Shown here: one piece after another, positions 55,525-64,000 of the stretch
Numbering within the stretch: position 1 is the stretch's first letter
Layout of the letters: every line of letters starts with the position of its first letter
Assembly: GCA_963738375.1 (NCBI GenBank)
Contig: CAVTWL010000006.1
Span: forward strand, 1,116,001-1,180,000
DNA: 64,000 nucleotides
Direction of reading: 5' to 3'
From: Bog-159 sp963738375
Lineage (GTDB): Bacteria; Acidobacteriota; Terriglobia; Bryobacterales; Bryobacteraceae
The notes under the pieces: model-generated
Seen by the model: only the letters and a program-made list of their open reading frames with translations
Told to the model about the DNA's origin: nothing
Database searches by the model: none
Translations under genes and position numbers: made by a program

Positions 55525-57027
55525 ATGCTGCGCCATCGTTGGGCATTGCTCGCGGCCATCGTGGTCTTCCCGCCCGCGGGCCTGCTTGTCTGGTGGATGC
55601 GCCGCGGCGTCCGCCCCATTCCGCGCATCGCCGGTACGCTGGGCATTTTCGCCATTGCCATCCTTGAACTCTTCGCCGTGTACGGCCTGCGCCTCGAATG
55701 GAATGGCGCCATCAAGTTGAACGGCATTTCCTTCGACACCCGCGCCAAGCGCGACGCGCGTCTGGAAGCCAGCCGGGCGCAACAGCGCGCAACTACGCCA
55801 GTGCCCCAGTCTACACCGGAACCACCCCCCCCACCCGCGGCCGAAGCCGCACCGGCCGCCGCACCGGTCATCCCAGCGTACTGGACGGATTTCCGCGGTC
55901 CCCATCGCGACGGCGTCTACACCGAAACGAAGATTAATTCCGCATGGCCGCCCGCGGGACTCACTTCCCTCTGGAAACAGCCCATCGGCGGCGGCTACGC
56001 CTCTTTCACTGTCGCCGAAGGCCGCGCGTACACGATTGAACAGCGCCGCTCCAACGAAGCCATTACCGCCTACGATATCCAAACCGGCCGCGAGATCTGG
56101 GCCTACACCTATCCCGCCTTGTTCGATGAAATCCTCGGCGGCGCCGGTCCCCGCGCCACGCCCGTTTATCACGACGGCTTGCTCTACTCTTTAGGCGCCA
56201 AGGGCGATTTGTATTGCCTTACCGCCCGCACCGGCAAAGTGAAATGGTCGAAGAATATCCTGGCCGATAACCACACCGCCAACCAGCAATGGGGCATGGC
56301 CGCCTCGCCTTTGATCGCCGGCAACCTGGTGATCGTCACGCCCGGAGGATCGCCGGGGAAAAGCATGGTGGCCTACGAGCGCATGACGGGGGCGCCCGTC
56401 TGGCACGCGCTCGACGACCATGCCGGATACACTTCGCCTATCCTCGCCACCCTGGCCGGACGCCAACAAATCGTCTGGATCAGCGGCCAGCGCGCGGTTG
56501 GCGTTGCCCCGGAAAATGGCGCGCTACTTTGGGAATACGCCTTCCCCGCCCAGATGGACATGAACTGCGCTCAACCGGTGGTTATCAGCGATTCCGAGGT
56601 GTTCCTTTCGTCGTCGCCCGGACCCGGCGCCGCGTTGCTGGAAATCTCCGAAACTGGAGGCGCGTTCACGGCGCGTCCGGTCTGGAAAAACAACCGCATG
56701 AAGAATAAGTTCAATTCTTCGGTGCTGTACCAAGGCTACCTCTACGGCTTCGACGATACGATCCTGGCTTGCATGGACGCCAAGACGGGCGAATTGAAAT
56801 GGAAGGGCGGCCGCTACGGTTACGGCCGGTTGCTGCTGGCCGGCGGATACCTGGTCGTTACCACGGAGCAGGGCGATGTCGTGTTGGTGCGCGCGACACC
56901 GGACAGCCATCAGGAGTTGGCCCGCTTCTCCGCAGTGGAGGGCCGCACCTGGAACGTCCCTGCTATCGATAACGGCCTGCTCCTGGTCCGCAACGCCAGC
57001 GAGATGGCCTGTTTCCGGCTGCCGTAA
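55525..57027 (+). CDS. Membrane-anchored PQQ-type beta-propeller protein
   Basis: The 500-residue protein starts at ATG 55525; GTG 55516, overlapping the tsaC stop as GTGA, is an alternative. Two transmembrane segments lie at about 6-25 and 36-55, followed by a proline/alanine-rich linker. From residue 115 a beta-propeller begins (YWTDFRGPHRDGVY), with blades such as AITAYDIQTGREIWAYTYPA, LYCLTARTGKVKWSKNIL, GVAPENGALLWEYAFPA and ILACMDAKTGELKWKGGRYGYG. This is the BamB/PQQ-dehydrogenase-like repeat, but no PQQ-enzyme catalytic residues are seen. It is probably a structural or binding protein facing the periplasm. Confidence 0.83.
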   Translation: MLRHRWALLAAIVVFPPAGLLVWWMRRGVRPIPRIAGTLGIFAIAILELFAVYGLRLEWNGAIKLNGISFDTRAKRDARLEASRAQQRATTPVPQSTPEPPPPPAAEAAPAAAPVIPAYWTDFRGPHRDGVYTETKINSAWPPAGLTSLWKQPIGGGYASFTVAEGRAYTIEQRRSNEAITAYDIQTGREIWAYTYPALFDEILGGAGPRATPVYHDGLLYSLGAKGDLYCLTARTGKVKWSKNILADNHTANQQWGMAASPLIAGNLVIVTPGGSPGKSMVAYERMTGAPVWHALDDHAGYTSPILATLAGRQQIVWISGQRAVGVAPENGALLWEYAFPAQMDMNCAQPVVISDSEVFLSSSPGPGAALLEISETGGAFTARPVWKNNRMKNKFNSSVLYQGYLYGFDDTILACMDAKTGELKWKGGRYGYGRLLLAGGYLVVTTEQGDVVLVRATPDSHQELARFSAVEGRTWNVPAIDNGLLLVRNASEMACFRLP

Positions 57028-57264
57028 CCACTGCCGCGGCGCGGCGCTCAAAAGCGCGCAACCTGAGCGAACGAAGCCTATGTTGTTGATGACAGGTGGC
57101 TTGAACGCGGAACGGTGGAACGGATGGGGAGGCGGGTTTGGGTTTTGAGTGAAGCAGGCAGTTTTGGGAGCGGTTTTTGTGGATTTCGGGGGTAGTACAG
57201 ACGCAGTTGGGGTGTTAGGTCTTGGGTCGCGGGCTGAATTGCCAAAGAACGTACTACAAGGAAG

Positions 57265-57840
57265 CTAGCGGGTATCGGCGGGGGCGCAAGTCATGGGCGC
57301 GGGTTCGGATTGCGGGGACATGACGTAAGCGGGCGGCGAGACATGGGGGCTGGAACTGGCGGCCGCCGCGACAGGCTTGCGCTGTTCGGATTCGGATGCG
57401 CGTTCGCGGGCGCGGCGTTCGGCCTGGATCTTGCGCAGGCTTTCGAGGGCGCGGTCGAAGGTGCGCTGGTGATGAGCGCTGGATTTGTCGACGCGTTGGA
57501 CCATATCGATGTTGCGGTCTTCGCCGGTATTCATGTGACGGAGGAAGGCGACGCGTTCGACGCGGGCGAGGCGGGCGAGCATCCATTGGGCGTGGACCAT
57601 GGCTTCGACGTAGCAGTGTTCGGTGCGGCCGACGGGACTCCAGTCGGATTCGAAGTCTTCCCAGAGGTCGTAGTATTCGAAGGGGTCTTCGCCGAGTTCG
57701 GGGCAGATGGTGAAGCGGGTGCGGAGGCCCCAGGTGATGGCGTTGCGGCTGGAACGTTCTTTACCTTCTTCGCTGGTGGGTCCCGGACTTTTCTGGGCGT
57801 TTTGTTTATTGGCCTGGTGCTGTTTGTCGGATATTAACAT
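57265..57840 (-). CDS. Hypothetical protein of a multicopy acidobacterial family
   Basis: The 191-residue protein has AAAGGAG six bases before ATG 57840. It opens with KQHQANKQNAQKSPGPTSEEGKERSSRNAITWGLRTR, a version of the N..NA..STGP.T.EGK..S..NA...GL motif common in multicopy proteins of soil bacteria. A helical middle (EYYDLWEDFESDWSPVGRTEHCYVEAMVHAQWMLARLARVE) and a low-complexity Pro/Ala/Ser tail follow. The function is unknown. It is not a transposase by any motif I can see. Confidence 0.72.
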   Translation of the reverse strand: MLISDKQHQANKQNAQKSPGPTSEEGKERSSRNAITWGLRTRFTICPELGEDPFEYYDLWEDFESDWSPVGRTEHCYVEAMVHAQWMLARLARVERVAFLRHMNTGEDRNIDMVQRVDKSSAHHQRTFDRALESLRKIQAERRARERASESEQRKPVAAAASSSPHVSPPAYVMSPQSEPAPMTCAPADTR

Positions 57841-58026
57841 TGGAAACTCCTTTAGTGAATGGGGGATGCGATCCCCGCTTTCAGGGTAAAGGGGGGGCGG
57901 CGGAAAACGGACCCGCGGGTTGGGGGCGGGCGGCTGGAGTTGGTTTGTTTTGTTTTGGATGGAGAGGGGAGGAAATATTTTCCAGGGGTGTGAACGGCGC
58001 TGGGGGGGGGTGGACGCTCCGTTACC

Positions 58027-58056
58027 GTCGCGGCTCAGAGTGTCGCGGCTCAGAGT
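58027..58056. repeat. Perfect 15-base tandem duplication
   Basis: GTCGCGGCTCAGAGT occurs twice without a gap, at 58027-58041 and 58042-58056, in a G-rich spacer. The spacer also holds a run of nine G at about 58002-58010. It lies just downstream of the VWFA gene stop. No role is evident. Confidence 0.8.
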
Positions 58057-58094
58057 AAAGATATTGGAAGATTCGATTCCGCAGGCTAGCTTGC

Positions 58095-59097
58095 CTAAAA
58101 GCTGCCCCGCGGCCGGTATCCTGGCCTCGACCGCACCCGGTACTTCTTGCCCACATCGGTTACGATCTCCACCGAGATCTTGCGGAATCCCTCATTCGGA
58201 TTGGGCTGCGGATAGTAGGTAACGGTGTAGGAATTTCCCAAATCCTCGCGGATCGATTCGAACGCCTCCACCTGCTTCTGCCAGGTCTTCGCCCAGTAAG
58301 CCTTCCCGCCGGTGCGGGCCGCAATCCGCCGGAAGACGCCGCTCGAAATGGGATCCTTGCTCACCTCATTCGTCGAAATGACGTAAATCGGAATGCCCTC
58401 GTCCTCCGCCACCGCGCGCACATCGTCCGGAGCGACCATGCTGGCATTGTCCGGACCATTAGAAAAGACGATTACCACCTTGCGCCCGGGCACCTTGGCC
58501 GCATCCCGCAAGGTCAGCAGCAGGGCATTATAAAGCGCCGTATCGTCGCCCGCCACGGATTTCCGCAGGCCGCCGATCGCGTCCGCGCGCTCTCGCGTCA
58601 GTGTGGCCGCCCGCGATAAATTCCGGCTGAAGGTGTAGACCGCCACCGAATCCGCCCGGTCCAATCCGCGCACGAAATCCGCAATGGCGTCTTCCGCGTA
58701 GACAAAACCGCGGTACATGAAATTGCTGGTATCGAACAAAACGAACACGTTCGTGCCGACGAAAGCATCACTGTGCAAGTCGATGCCCGGGCTGCCCGGC
58801 GCTTCAGCCGGCTCACCGGCCACCAAGGGCCGCGTGCTGCCGTCCTCCAGAACCTGCTGCGGCGGCTTTGGTCCCCTCGGCGAAGGTGGCCATCTTCTGC
58901 GCGATGCCATCCTCCAAAATGCGGAAGTCCGAGTTCTTGAGGCCGTTGATGTACCGGTTGTGGCTGTCGGTCACGGTAAAGCTGAGCACCACCATGTCCA
59001 CTTTCACGCGGAACACGGGGCGCTGGGCATCCTGCGCCCGAACCAACGCGGTGCCCGCGCTTACTGCCAGAAAGCTGCGTCGCGATATGAGACCCAT
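58095..59097 (-). pseudogene. VWFA-related acidobacterial-domain protein with one frameshift
   Basis: ATG 59097 starts a twin-arginine-like signal (ISRRSFLAVSAGTALVRA). The first 70 residues carry the TIGR03436-type opening, VFRVKVDMVVLSFTVTDSHNRYINGLKNSDFRILEDGIAQKMATF. Near 58872 one base is gained or lost. The frame then continues as PKPPQQVLEDGSTRPL, followed by a VWA domain (NVFVLFDTSNFMYRGF, GDDTALYNALLLTL, KVVIVFSNGPDNAS) and the end SYTVTYYPQPNPNEGFRKISVEI. The MIDAS motif is degenerate: DTSNF in place of DxSxS. The restored protein would be about 330 residues and exported. It lies 21 bases after the 1128-residue gene. Confidence 0.82.
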
Positions 59098-59118
59098 GAC
59101 GTTTTTCGCCTCGCGGAA

Positions 59119-62100
59119 TTAGAACGCCGCCGCGGCTACCGCCCTCCCCGCATCCGCCTGCTGGCGCGTTTTGTTGCGCACATCGTCGCCCACCGCCCGT
59201 AGCGACCGCAATACGGCCGGCCAGTCTTCCAGGTGCGATGCAAAAATATGTTCCACCAGTTTCTCCGTCCATTCCGGGATCCGCACATTCAACTGCGAAG
59301 GCCGTACATAGGTTTCATCCGCCAGTTGCGCCCAGTACAGCGTGTTGGATTCCCAACTCTCCGCCAGAATGCGGCTGGAATACCCCATCAGGGTCGGGAA
59401 CGTGCGCAGGTTCAGCAGCTCCGGCCGGTAGGAATTGGCCAGCGTTGGCTTGGGCGTTCCAAACGCCGCCGAAATCGCCGCCGCATTCAGTTTGTCGGGG
59501 GTCTGCGCCTGCATCCGCTTGATCTCCGACAGCAGCGGCGAAGCCCCACGCCGCGCAACGCCACTCATGCGGCACGACATCACAAACAGTTCCGATGGCG
59601 TGACTCGTCCCAGCGCGCCTTGCACATCGCCGCTTTCGAGCAGCGCGGCCACTTCGGTCACGCGTCCCGGCGGCGCCTGCGCACTCAAGGTTTCCAGAGT
59701 TTCCTTGCGCACCGCCGCATCCAGCGCCGATTCCGCCAGCAGCGCCTGCGCGTACCGCATATGCAATCCCACCCAATGCAACTGCGAGGGAGTAACATTC
59801 CACCAGCGCGGAATCACCGCGCTCGCAATCATCTGCGGCACCAGATCGCCCCAGATCAGCGCCTGGGTTTGATCCGGCACCAGGAAATTCTGCTCGGCCT
59901 CCGCCAGCGCGTAGGGGAGACCCGCCAGCGATCCGACCAAGCGGCCCCCCCCATTCGAGGGCCAGCCCGAACCGAATACCTCGGTGGCGCGCCACATGTG
60001 ATTGGTCCCCTGCACGCCCAGAAAATCGTGGCTGCGCGCAAACAGCGGATTGGTGTAAAGCACCTGCGCCCCCGGCGGAGCATAGTGCGCGTAATTGTAA
60101 GCCACCAGCGTGTCGCGCAAAAATGGCGCCAGCAGACCGCGTACGTCCCGAGCCTTCTCGCCCTGTGCCTTCTCCACAGCTATCCGCAAACTCAGTTTGC
60201 GTTCGGCGTCGATATGCTTTTCCGTCCAGTACCCGAACGAAAGCGCGCTCTTCTCAATCGGGCTCAATCCTCCGCGGCCCAGGGGAATATCCGAAATGCG
60301 GGTTGCCACGCGATTCACCAGCGCCGTGTTCAGCTTTTCGCCCTTGGCCACGCCCTCCAGGTGACGCCCCAGTTCCAACAGTTCATCGAGAGGAACCACA
60401 TGCTGCGCTTCCAGAATGCGCATCATCTCCTCGACTAGCTGCGTGTGCGATTCCACGTCTCCCGGAGCCGCCGCGCCCGCCAGCAGATCCAGGATTCGCG
60501 ACTGCAGCCCGGTTCCTTCTTTCGACCCCGTCGCGGCCAGCAGCAGCGTCACACCGTCCCGCCCGGCATCGAACAGGGTGCGCTCGTCGTGAACCCCGTC
60601 CACCGCCGTCAGCAACGACACCAGCACCTCATCCGTCTTCGCCGCCTGCAAACTGCCGGAGCGCGACACAATCTGCCACAACCCCACCAGCGATTCCATC
60701 ACGCCCAAAGTATCGGCTCGCAGCACCGGATCTTTAATCCTGACTACGTCCTCGGCAACGCTTAGGTATTTCTCAATGCCCGCATCGTTCACCGAAGCCG
60801 CATCGTTAAAAATCGCGTACTGGCCGCCGTAGACGTGATAGTTGCGCGCCAGCAAATCGACGGTCGCCGGCGAAAGCGGCTTCTGGCGGTAACGATCCAG
60901 ATCGCTCAACGCCATGAAAATCTTCAGCGGCTCGTTTTCCACCGCCTTTCGGGATAGTCCGAAAAGAGCTTCCAGCACATCGTCGGAGTCTTTCCACGAT
61001 CCAGCGGCCCGCGTCAGCTTGGCGTCGTACTTACCCTGCGGATGGACGGCGAACAGATCCTTCCACACCTGCAGACTGCCGGGCACATGCGGACGCCCGT
61101 CTGGATCCATCCACAGCCGCGTAGTCAGCAGCATCATGTCGGCATTCGCGCGAAACACCGGCCGCGCGGGCCCCGGTGTAGTCACTTTGCCGCGAATGGC
61201 AGCGTAGAATCGTTGCAACCGCGCCGGGTCCGTCAAGTAATCGCGTACGGGCCCATTGATCCGCGCCAGCGCGTCGAAATAGCTCGCCAGCCAGCCGTCG
61301 TCCCGCGTCAGCACTTTGTCGAAGAACGCCGCGCCTTGATTCGGCGACACGCCCGCGAGTTCCGCCCAGGCCGCTTCGCCTTTTCCGCCGCCGGGGATCA
61401 TCGCCTTACCGTCGCGAATCTCAAACATGCTGCCGAAGAAATCGAGCACGTGAGCGTTGGCCTTCAGGCGCGGCATGGCGATGCCCTTGCGAATCTCTTC
61501 CGCCGTCTCGCGGTCCAGCTTCGACATGCCCAGATACAAGCGGCAGATGGACGGGTCCGACAGCATCACATCGAGAAACCTGCTGTTTTCTTTTTCCTTG
61601 GCCGACAGCCAGTAATCGCCGCCGAACAACACCGGTATCCGCGCTGGATGAAAGTCGTATTCGAACGGCCGGTTGGTCCGCAGTGCCTGCTCCAGCGCCG
61701 GAACCGGAAAACCGGAATCCGTCGTTAGAAACGCTCGAGTGGCGTTCACCGTTTCCAGCACAACCTCGCTGCCGCATCCGCCGCGCATGCGGAAACCCAG
61801 AATCCGCAGCAATTCGCCCGCATCCGGCGCGTCGCAACTCGCCACGCGAATCACCTTGCTCTCGCCCGCCAACTTCTCCAGTTCGCGCGCCTGCGACAAA
61901 TAGCGATGCACCAGCTTGAGATATTCGGTCTGCTCAAGCGCCTCATTACTGTGTGCCGCTTCAAAGCCGTTGGTGACCACATTCCGCGCCAGGGCCGGCA
62001 ACAGATCGCTTGGGGGGCCGTCGCTGGCGATCGCCGCCATGCGTCCGAAGGACCGCAGCGGACCGGGAATTTCGACGTAGGCAGGCCCATCGGCGTTGGT

Positions 62101-62505
62101 CTCCGGCGGCGCCGTAGTCCAGGTTGGCGCTGCGCCCGCTCCCTCCCCGCCGCGATCCATTTCGATATACCGCAACGCGCCGGCGCGGTCGCCCGCCAGC
62201 AGCGACAACTCCGCCAGACGCCGGGCGACGGCCAAGCGCTGCTGTTTGAAAGCGGGCCCATCGAGCGTGCTCAGAAGCTTTCCGTAAGCTTCCCGGGCGC
62301 CAGGGTCCGCGTGCTCGTCCAGGAAATCCGCGTACTCGGTGAGTGCGGCGATATCCCCAGGCGCACTCTGCGCCGCGTGTGCCAATAACGCACGCGCTTC
62401 CGCGCCCTCCCCCGCTTCTTCCAGCTGCCTGGCTTTATCCAGGTTCTGCGACGCCTCAAGGCTAGAAACGAAAGCAAGAAGTACAACGATGGAGAGGGCC
62501 TTCAT
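59119..62505 (-). CDS. Very large secreted TPR-containing protein, unknown function
   Basis: The 1128-residue protein starts with a Sec signal peptide (KALSIVVLLAFVSSLEAS). Residues 20-120 are TPR-like helices (LDKARQLEEAGEGAEARALLAHAAQ, ALTEYADFLDEHADPGAREAYGKLL). A mixed domain follows, with VIRVASCDAPDAGELLRILGFRMRGGCG (about 215-250) and FLTTDSGFPVPALEQALRTN. The rest is mainly helical, with a distinct late segment rich in aromatics (TNHMWRATEVFGSGWPSNGGG and PRWWNVTPSQLHWVG). I recognise no enzyme family. It sits directly upstream of the exported VWFA-type protein in one unit, so the two probably act together outside the cytoplasm. Confidence 0.75.
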   Translation of the reverse strand: MKALSIVVLLAFVSSLEASQNLDKARQLEEAGEGAEARALLAHAAQSAPGDIAALTEYADFLDEHADPGAREAYGKLLSTLDGPAFKQQRLAVARRLAELSLLAGDRAGALRYIEMDRGGEGAGAAPTWTTAPPETNADGPAYVEIPGPLRSFGRMAAIASDGPPSDLLPALARNVVTNGFEAAHSNEALEQTEYLKLVHRYLSQARELEKLAGESKVIRVASCDAPDAGELLRILGFRMRGGCGSEVVLETVNATRAFLTTDSGFPVPALEQALRTNRPFEYDFHPARIPVLFGGDYWLSAKEKENSRFLDVMLSDPSICRLYLGMSKLDRETAEEIRKGIAMPRLKANAHVLDFFGSMFEIRDGKAMIPGGGKGEAAWAELAGVSPNQGAAFFDKVLTRDDGWLASYFDALARINGPVRDYLTDPARLQRFYAAIRGKVTTPGPARPVFRANADMMLLTTRLWMDPDGRPHVPGSLQVWKDLFAVHPQGKYDAKLTRAAGSWKDSDDVLEALFGLSRKAVENEPLKIFMALSDLDRYRQKPLSPATVDLLARNYHVYGGQYAIFNDAASVNDAGIEKYLSVAEDVVRIKDPVLRADTLGVMESLVGLWQIVSRSGSLQAAKTDEVLVSLLTAVDGVHDERTLFDAGRDGVTLLLAATGSKEGTGLQSRILDLLAGAAAPGDVESHTQLVEEMMRILEAQHVVPLDELLELGRHLEGVAKGEKLNTALVNRVATRISDIPLGRGGLSPIEKSALSFGYWTEKHIDAERKLSLRIAVEKAQGEKARDVRGLLAPFLRDTLVAYNYAHYAPPGAQVLYTNPLFARSHDFLGVQGTNHMWRATEVFGSGWPSNGGGRLVGSLAGLPYALAEAEQNFLVPDQTQALIWGDLVPQMIASAVIPRWWNVTPSQLHWVGLHMRYAQALLAESALDAAVRKETLETLSAQAPPGRVTEVAALLESGDVQGALGRVTPSELFVMSCRMSGVARRGASPLLSEIKRMQAQTPDKLNAAAISAAFGTPKPTLANSYRPELLNLRTFPTLMGYSSRILAESWESNTLYWAQLADETYVRPSQLNVRIPEWTEKLVEHIFASHLEDWPAVLRSLRAVGDDVRNKTRQQADAGRAVAAAAF

Positions 62506-62615
62506 GGTTGGTTCCCGTATCTGTGGTGTTACTTTACCATGTCCGGCACACCTGTGCTCGGCGGTAACACCTTAGAAACCAATCGAAGTATGTAAATTCA
62601 CCAGGCCAACGGATT

Positions 62616-64000
62616 TTACTGGTGCCAGTGCATATCCCAGCCCAGATAGCGCAGCCCGGCTTCATGCACCACACCGGCGACCGACGAGAAATTCGCCGCC
62701 ACGTGATGCTCGAAGCCGTTCAGGCAGATGTAGCGCAGCAAGTCCTGAAGCTTCGGAATCTTTACCACGCCCGCGCCGCCGAACGTCTCCAGTGGATCGC
62801 TGGTGAATTCGCCTTCGCCCACGTAAGACCGCAGCCTGCCCGTGGTATCGTCGGTCGAAACGCGGCAGTAACTCATCGCGCCGGCTTTGACGCGGCCCAC
62901 ACAAGTGCCGAAGGTGTTCGCCTTGCCCACCGTCCCCGCGATAATCTCCTGGAAGTCCATGCGCACATCGGCGAAGAAATGTTTCGGCAGGTTGCTGCAA
63001 TGGAAGCACACCGCCTTGTCCGGATCGTCGCCGTAATTGTTGTTCCAGTCGAGCAGCGCGCTGGGCGTGCCCGAAGCCATTTGCAGCGCATACATTCCGA
63101 CGACGCCGCAGATATCCACTTCGCACGCGCTCGGCAGCAGGTCGTTGCTCATCATGCTCATTACCGTGCAGGGCACGACGCCAAAGTATTCTTCGATCGC
63201 GGTCCAGCATTGCACCGCGCTCATCACCACTTCGGTTTCCTTCATCCACCCGTCGATCACAGCGCCCAGCTTGGCCATCTTCAGCAGGGCTTCGCCGGGG
63301 ATGCCCTGCGTCGAAACATAACTATTGATGGCCGCCAGTTTGGCCTGCGCGGCATCGTCGTTGTCTTTCATGCGGTGGATCCTGCCCAGGATCTCAGTCA
63401 GATCCACGGTTTCGATCGAAATGCCGTGCTGTTCCAGAATCTTCTCGCTGTAGCGCACCGTGTTGAAAGCCGCCGGGCGCGCGCCCAAGGCCCCAATGCG
63501 CACCCGCCGCAAGCCCTTGACCACCCGGCAGACGCCCGCGAACCAATCCAGATCTTTCTTGAACAGGTCGGAGTCCGGCGCCTCGGTGTGCCGCGACGTG
63601 ATGGAATACGGAATGCCGTACTGCTTCAGGTTGTTGCAGGCCGACATCTTCCCGCAGAAGCTATCGCGCCGGAACTTGATCCCCATCTTGGACGCTGAGT
63701 CGGGCGTGGCCTGAATCAAAACCGGGACATTCAGATCCGCCAGCCGCAGGGTATCCGCGATGGCGCGCTCCTCGCCAAAATTGGGCAGCGTGACGATCAC
63801 GCCGTCGATGCGGTCGCGGTTGGCGCGGAACAAATCGGCGCATTTGCGGGATTCCACGCGCGTTTCCACGGCCCCGTATTTGCTCTCTTCCGGAGTCAGG
63901 ATGACCGGCTCGATGCCCGCGGCCGTCAACGCCTTGATGATCTCCTCGCGCCCTTCTTTGGCCAGGTGGTCGGGAAAGAAGCCTCTGTTCCCGACGATAA
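62616..64000 (-). CDS. L-fucose/L-arabinose isomerase-like sugar isomerase (cut by window end)
   Basis: The frame is open to base 64000, so the N-terminus lies outside; codons before the TTG at 63929 encode VGNRGFFPDHLAKEGREEIIKAL, typical of the family. Visible motifs include VIVTLPNFGEERAIADTLR, SFCGKMSACNNLKQYGIPYS, EEYFGVVPCTVMSMMSNDLLPSACEVDICGVVGMYAL (metal-binding glutamate region), DWNNNYGDDPDK and a C-terminal YLGWDMHWH. Family enzymes interconvert aldoses and ketoses using manganese. The exact sugar is unknown; this subgroup is usually annotated as fucose-isomerase-related. Confidence 0.85.
   Translation of the reverse strand, partial: IVGNRGFFPDHLAKEGREEIIKALTAAGIEPVILTPEESKYGAVETRVESRKCADLFRANRDRIDGVIVTLPNFGEERAIADTLRLADLNVPVLIQATPDSASKMGIKFRRDSFCGKMSACNNLKQYGIPYSITSRHTEAPDSDLFKKDLDWFAGVCRVVKGLRRVRIGALGARPAAFNTVRYSEKILEQHGISIETVDLTEILGRIHRMKDNDDAAQAKLAAINSYVSTQGIPGEALLKMAKLGAVIDGWMKETEVVMSAVQCWTAIEEYFGVVPCTVMSMMSNDLLPSACEVDICGVVGMYALQMASGTPSALLDWNNNYGDDPDKAVCFHCSNLPKHFFADVRMDFQEIIAGTVGKANTFGTCVGRVKAGAMSYCRVSTDDTTGRLRSYVGEGEFTSDPLETFGGAGVVKIPKLQDLLRYICLNGFEHHVAANFSSVAGVVHEAGLRYLGWDMHWHQ

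Noticed and set aside
57310..57837. A glycine/alanine-rich forward frame opposite the multicopy hypothetical gene
   Set aside because: Antisense shadow; the reverse-strand gene has a perfect ribosome-binding site and a family motif.

Overview
This 64 kb window is chromosomal DNA from an acidobacterium, most likely a member of the Solibacter/Bryobacter lineage. That placement is an inference from gene content: an Oar-like carboxypeptidase-regulatory/TonB receptor, an orphan MacB-type permease, a VWFA-related acidobacterial-domain protein, HAF-repeat and TIGR03803-type extracellular repeats, CRTAC1/UnbV proteins, a secreted SpoIVB-type S55 protein, many ECF sigma factors and GC-rich coding. I saw no rRNA, tRNA, CRISPR array, intact insertion sequence or prophage.

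Layout. 1-3.7 kb: the end of a MarR regulator, then a near-perfect palindrome on the -35 box of a TonB-type receptor gene. 3.9-6.0 kb: a secreted HAF-repeat protein and a reductive-dehalogenase/QueG-like 4Fe-4S protein. 6.2-9.7 kb: a two-gene unit with a PpiC-TPR-FG-GAP-UnbV protein and a CusF-Sco1 copper protein. 10-11 kb: a small exported protein and a decayed secreted-protein gene. 11.3-15.3 kb: quinone-type pyruvate dehydrogenase and large-subunit catalase. 16-18.2 kb: ChrB divergent from an eight-heme cytochrome c. 18.2-22.6 kb: a small membrane protein, a membrane-anchored TPR regulator and a secreted protein. 23-27.1 kb: a CheB-CheR-PAS-histidine kinase and its response regulator. 27.3-29.5 kb: an exported alpha/beta hydrolase and an exported Nif3-like protein. 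29.5-34.4 kb: MacB-like permease, aminotransferase and a frameshifted amino-acid permease, divergent from a LarA-domain gene. 35.8-41.8 kb: an unrecognised SANT-like/zinc-ribbon protein, Kbl, a small exported protein, prolyl oligopeptidase and a neutral-ceramidase-like protein. 41.9-47.0 kb: beta-propeller protein, S55 protein, WYL regulator and VOC protein. 47.1-52.3 kb: a dead repeat-protein gene and two ECF sigma/anti-sigma units. 52.4-57.0 kb: GxxExxY gene, a frameshift-riddled homocysteine methyltransferase/MTHFR, TsaC and a PQQ-propeller protein. 57.3-64 kb: a multicopy-type hypothetical, a VWFA protein paired with a very large secreted TPR protein, and a truncated fucose-isomerase-like gene.

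The genes describe an aerobic soil heterotroph with heavy investment in exported proteins, copper and cytochrome handling, peroxide defence and many small signalling modules. Stop/start overlaps (ATGA or GTGA) mark translational coupling in the kinase/regulator pair, both sigma-factor units and the S55/propeller pair. An overlap also joins the CRTAC1/Sco pair.

Three genes (APC permease, methyltransferase/MTHFR, VWFA) are broken by single-base indels although their protein sequence is otherwise well preserved. This looks more like local consensus error than old pseudogenes, but the sequence alone cannot decide. The best candidates for undescribed systems are the VWFA plus 1128-residue secreted TPR pair, the sigma-factor operon with a LolA/RseB-like exported protein, and the tandem SANT-like/zinc-ribbon protein.
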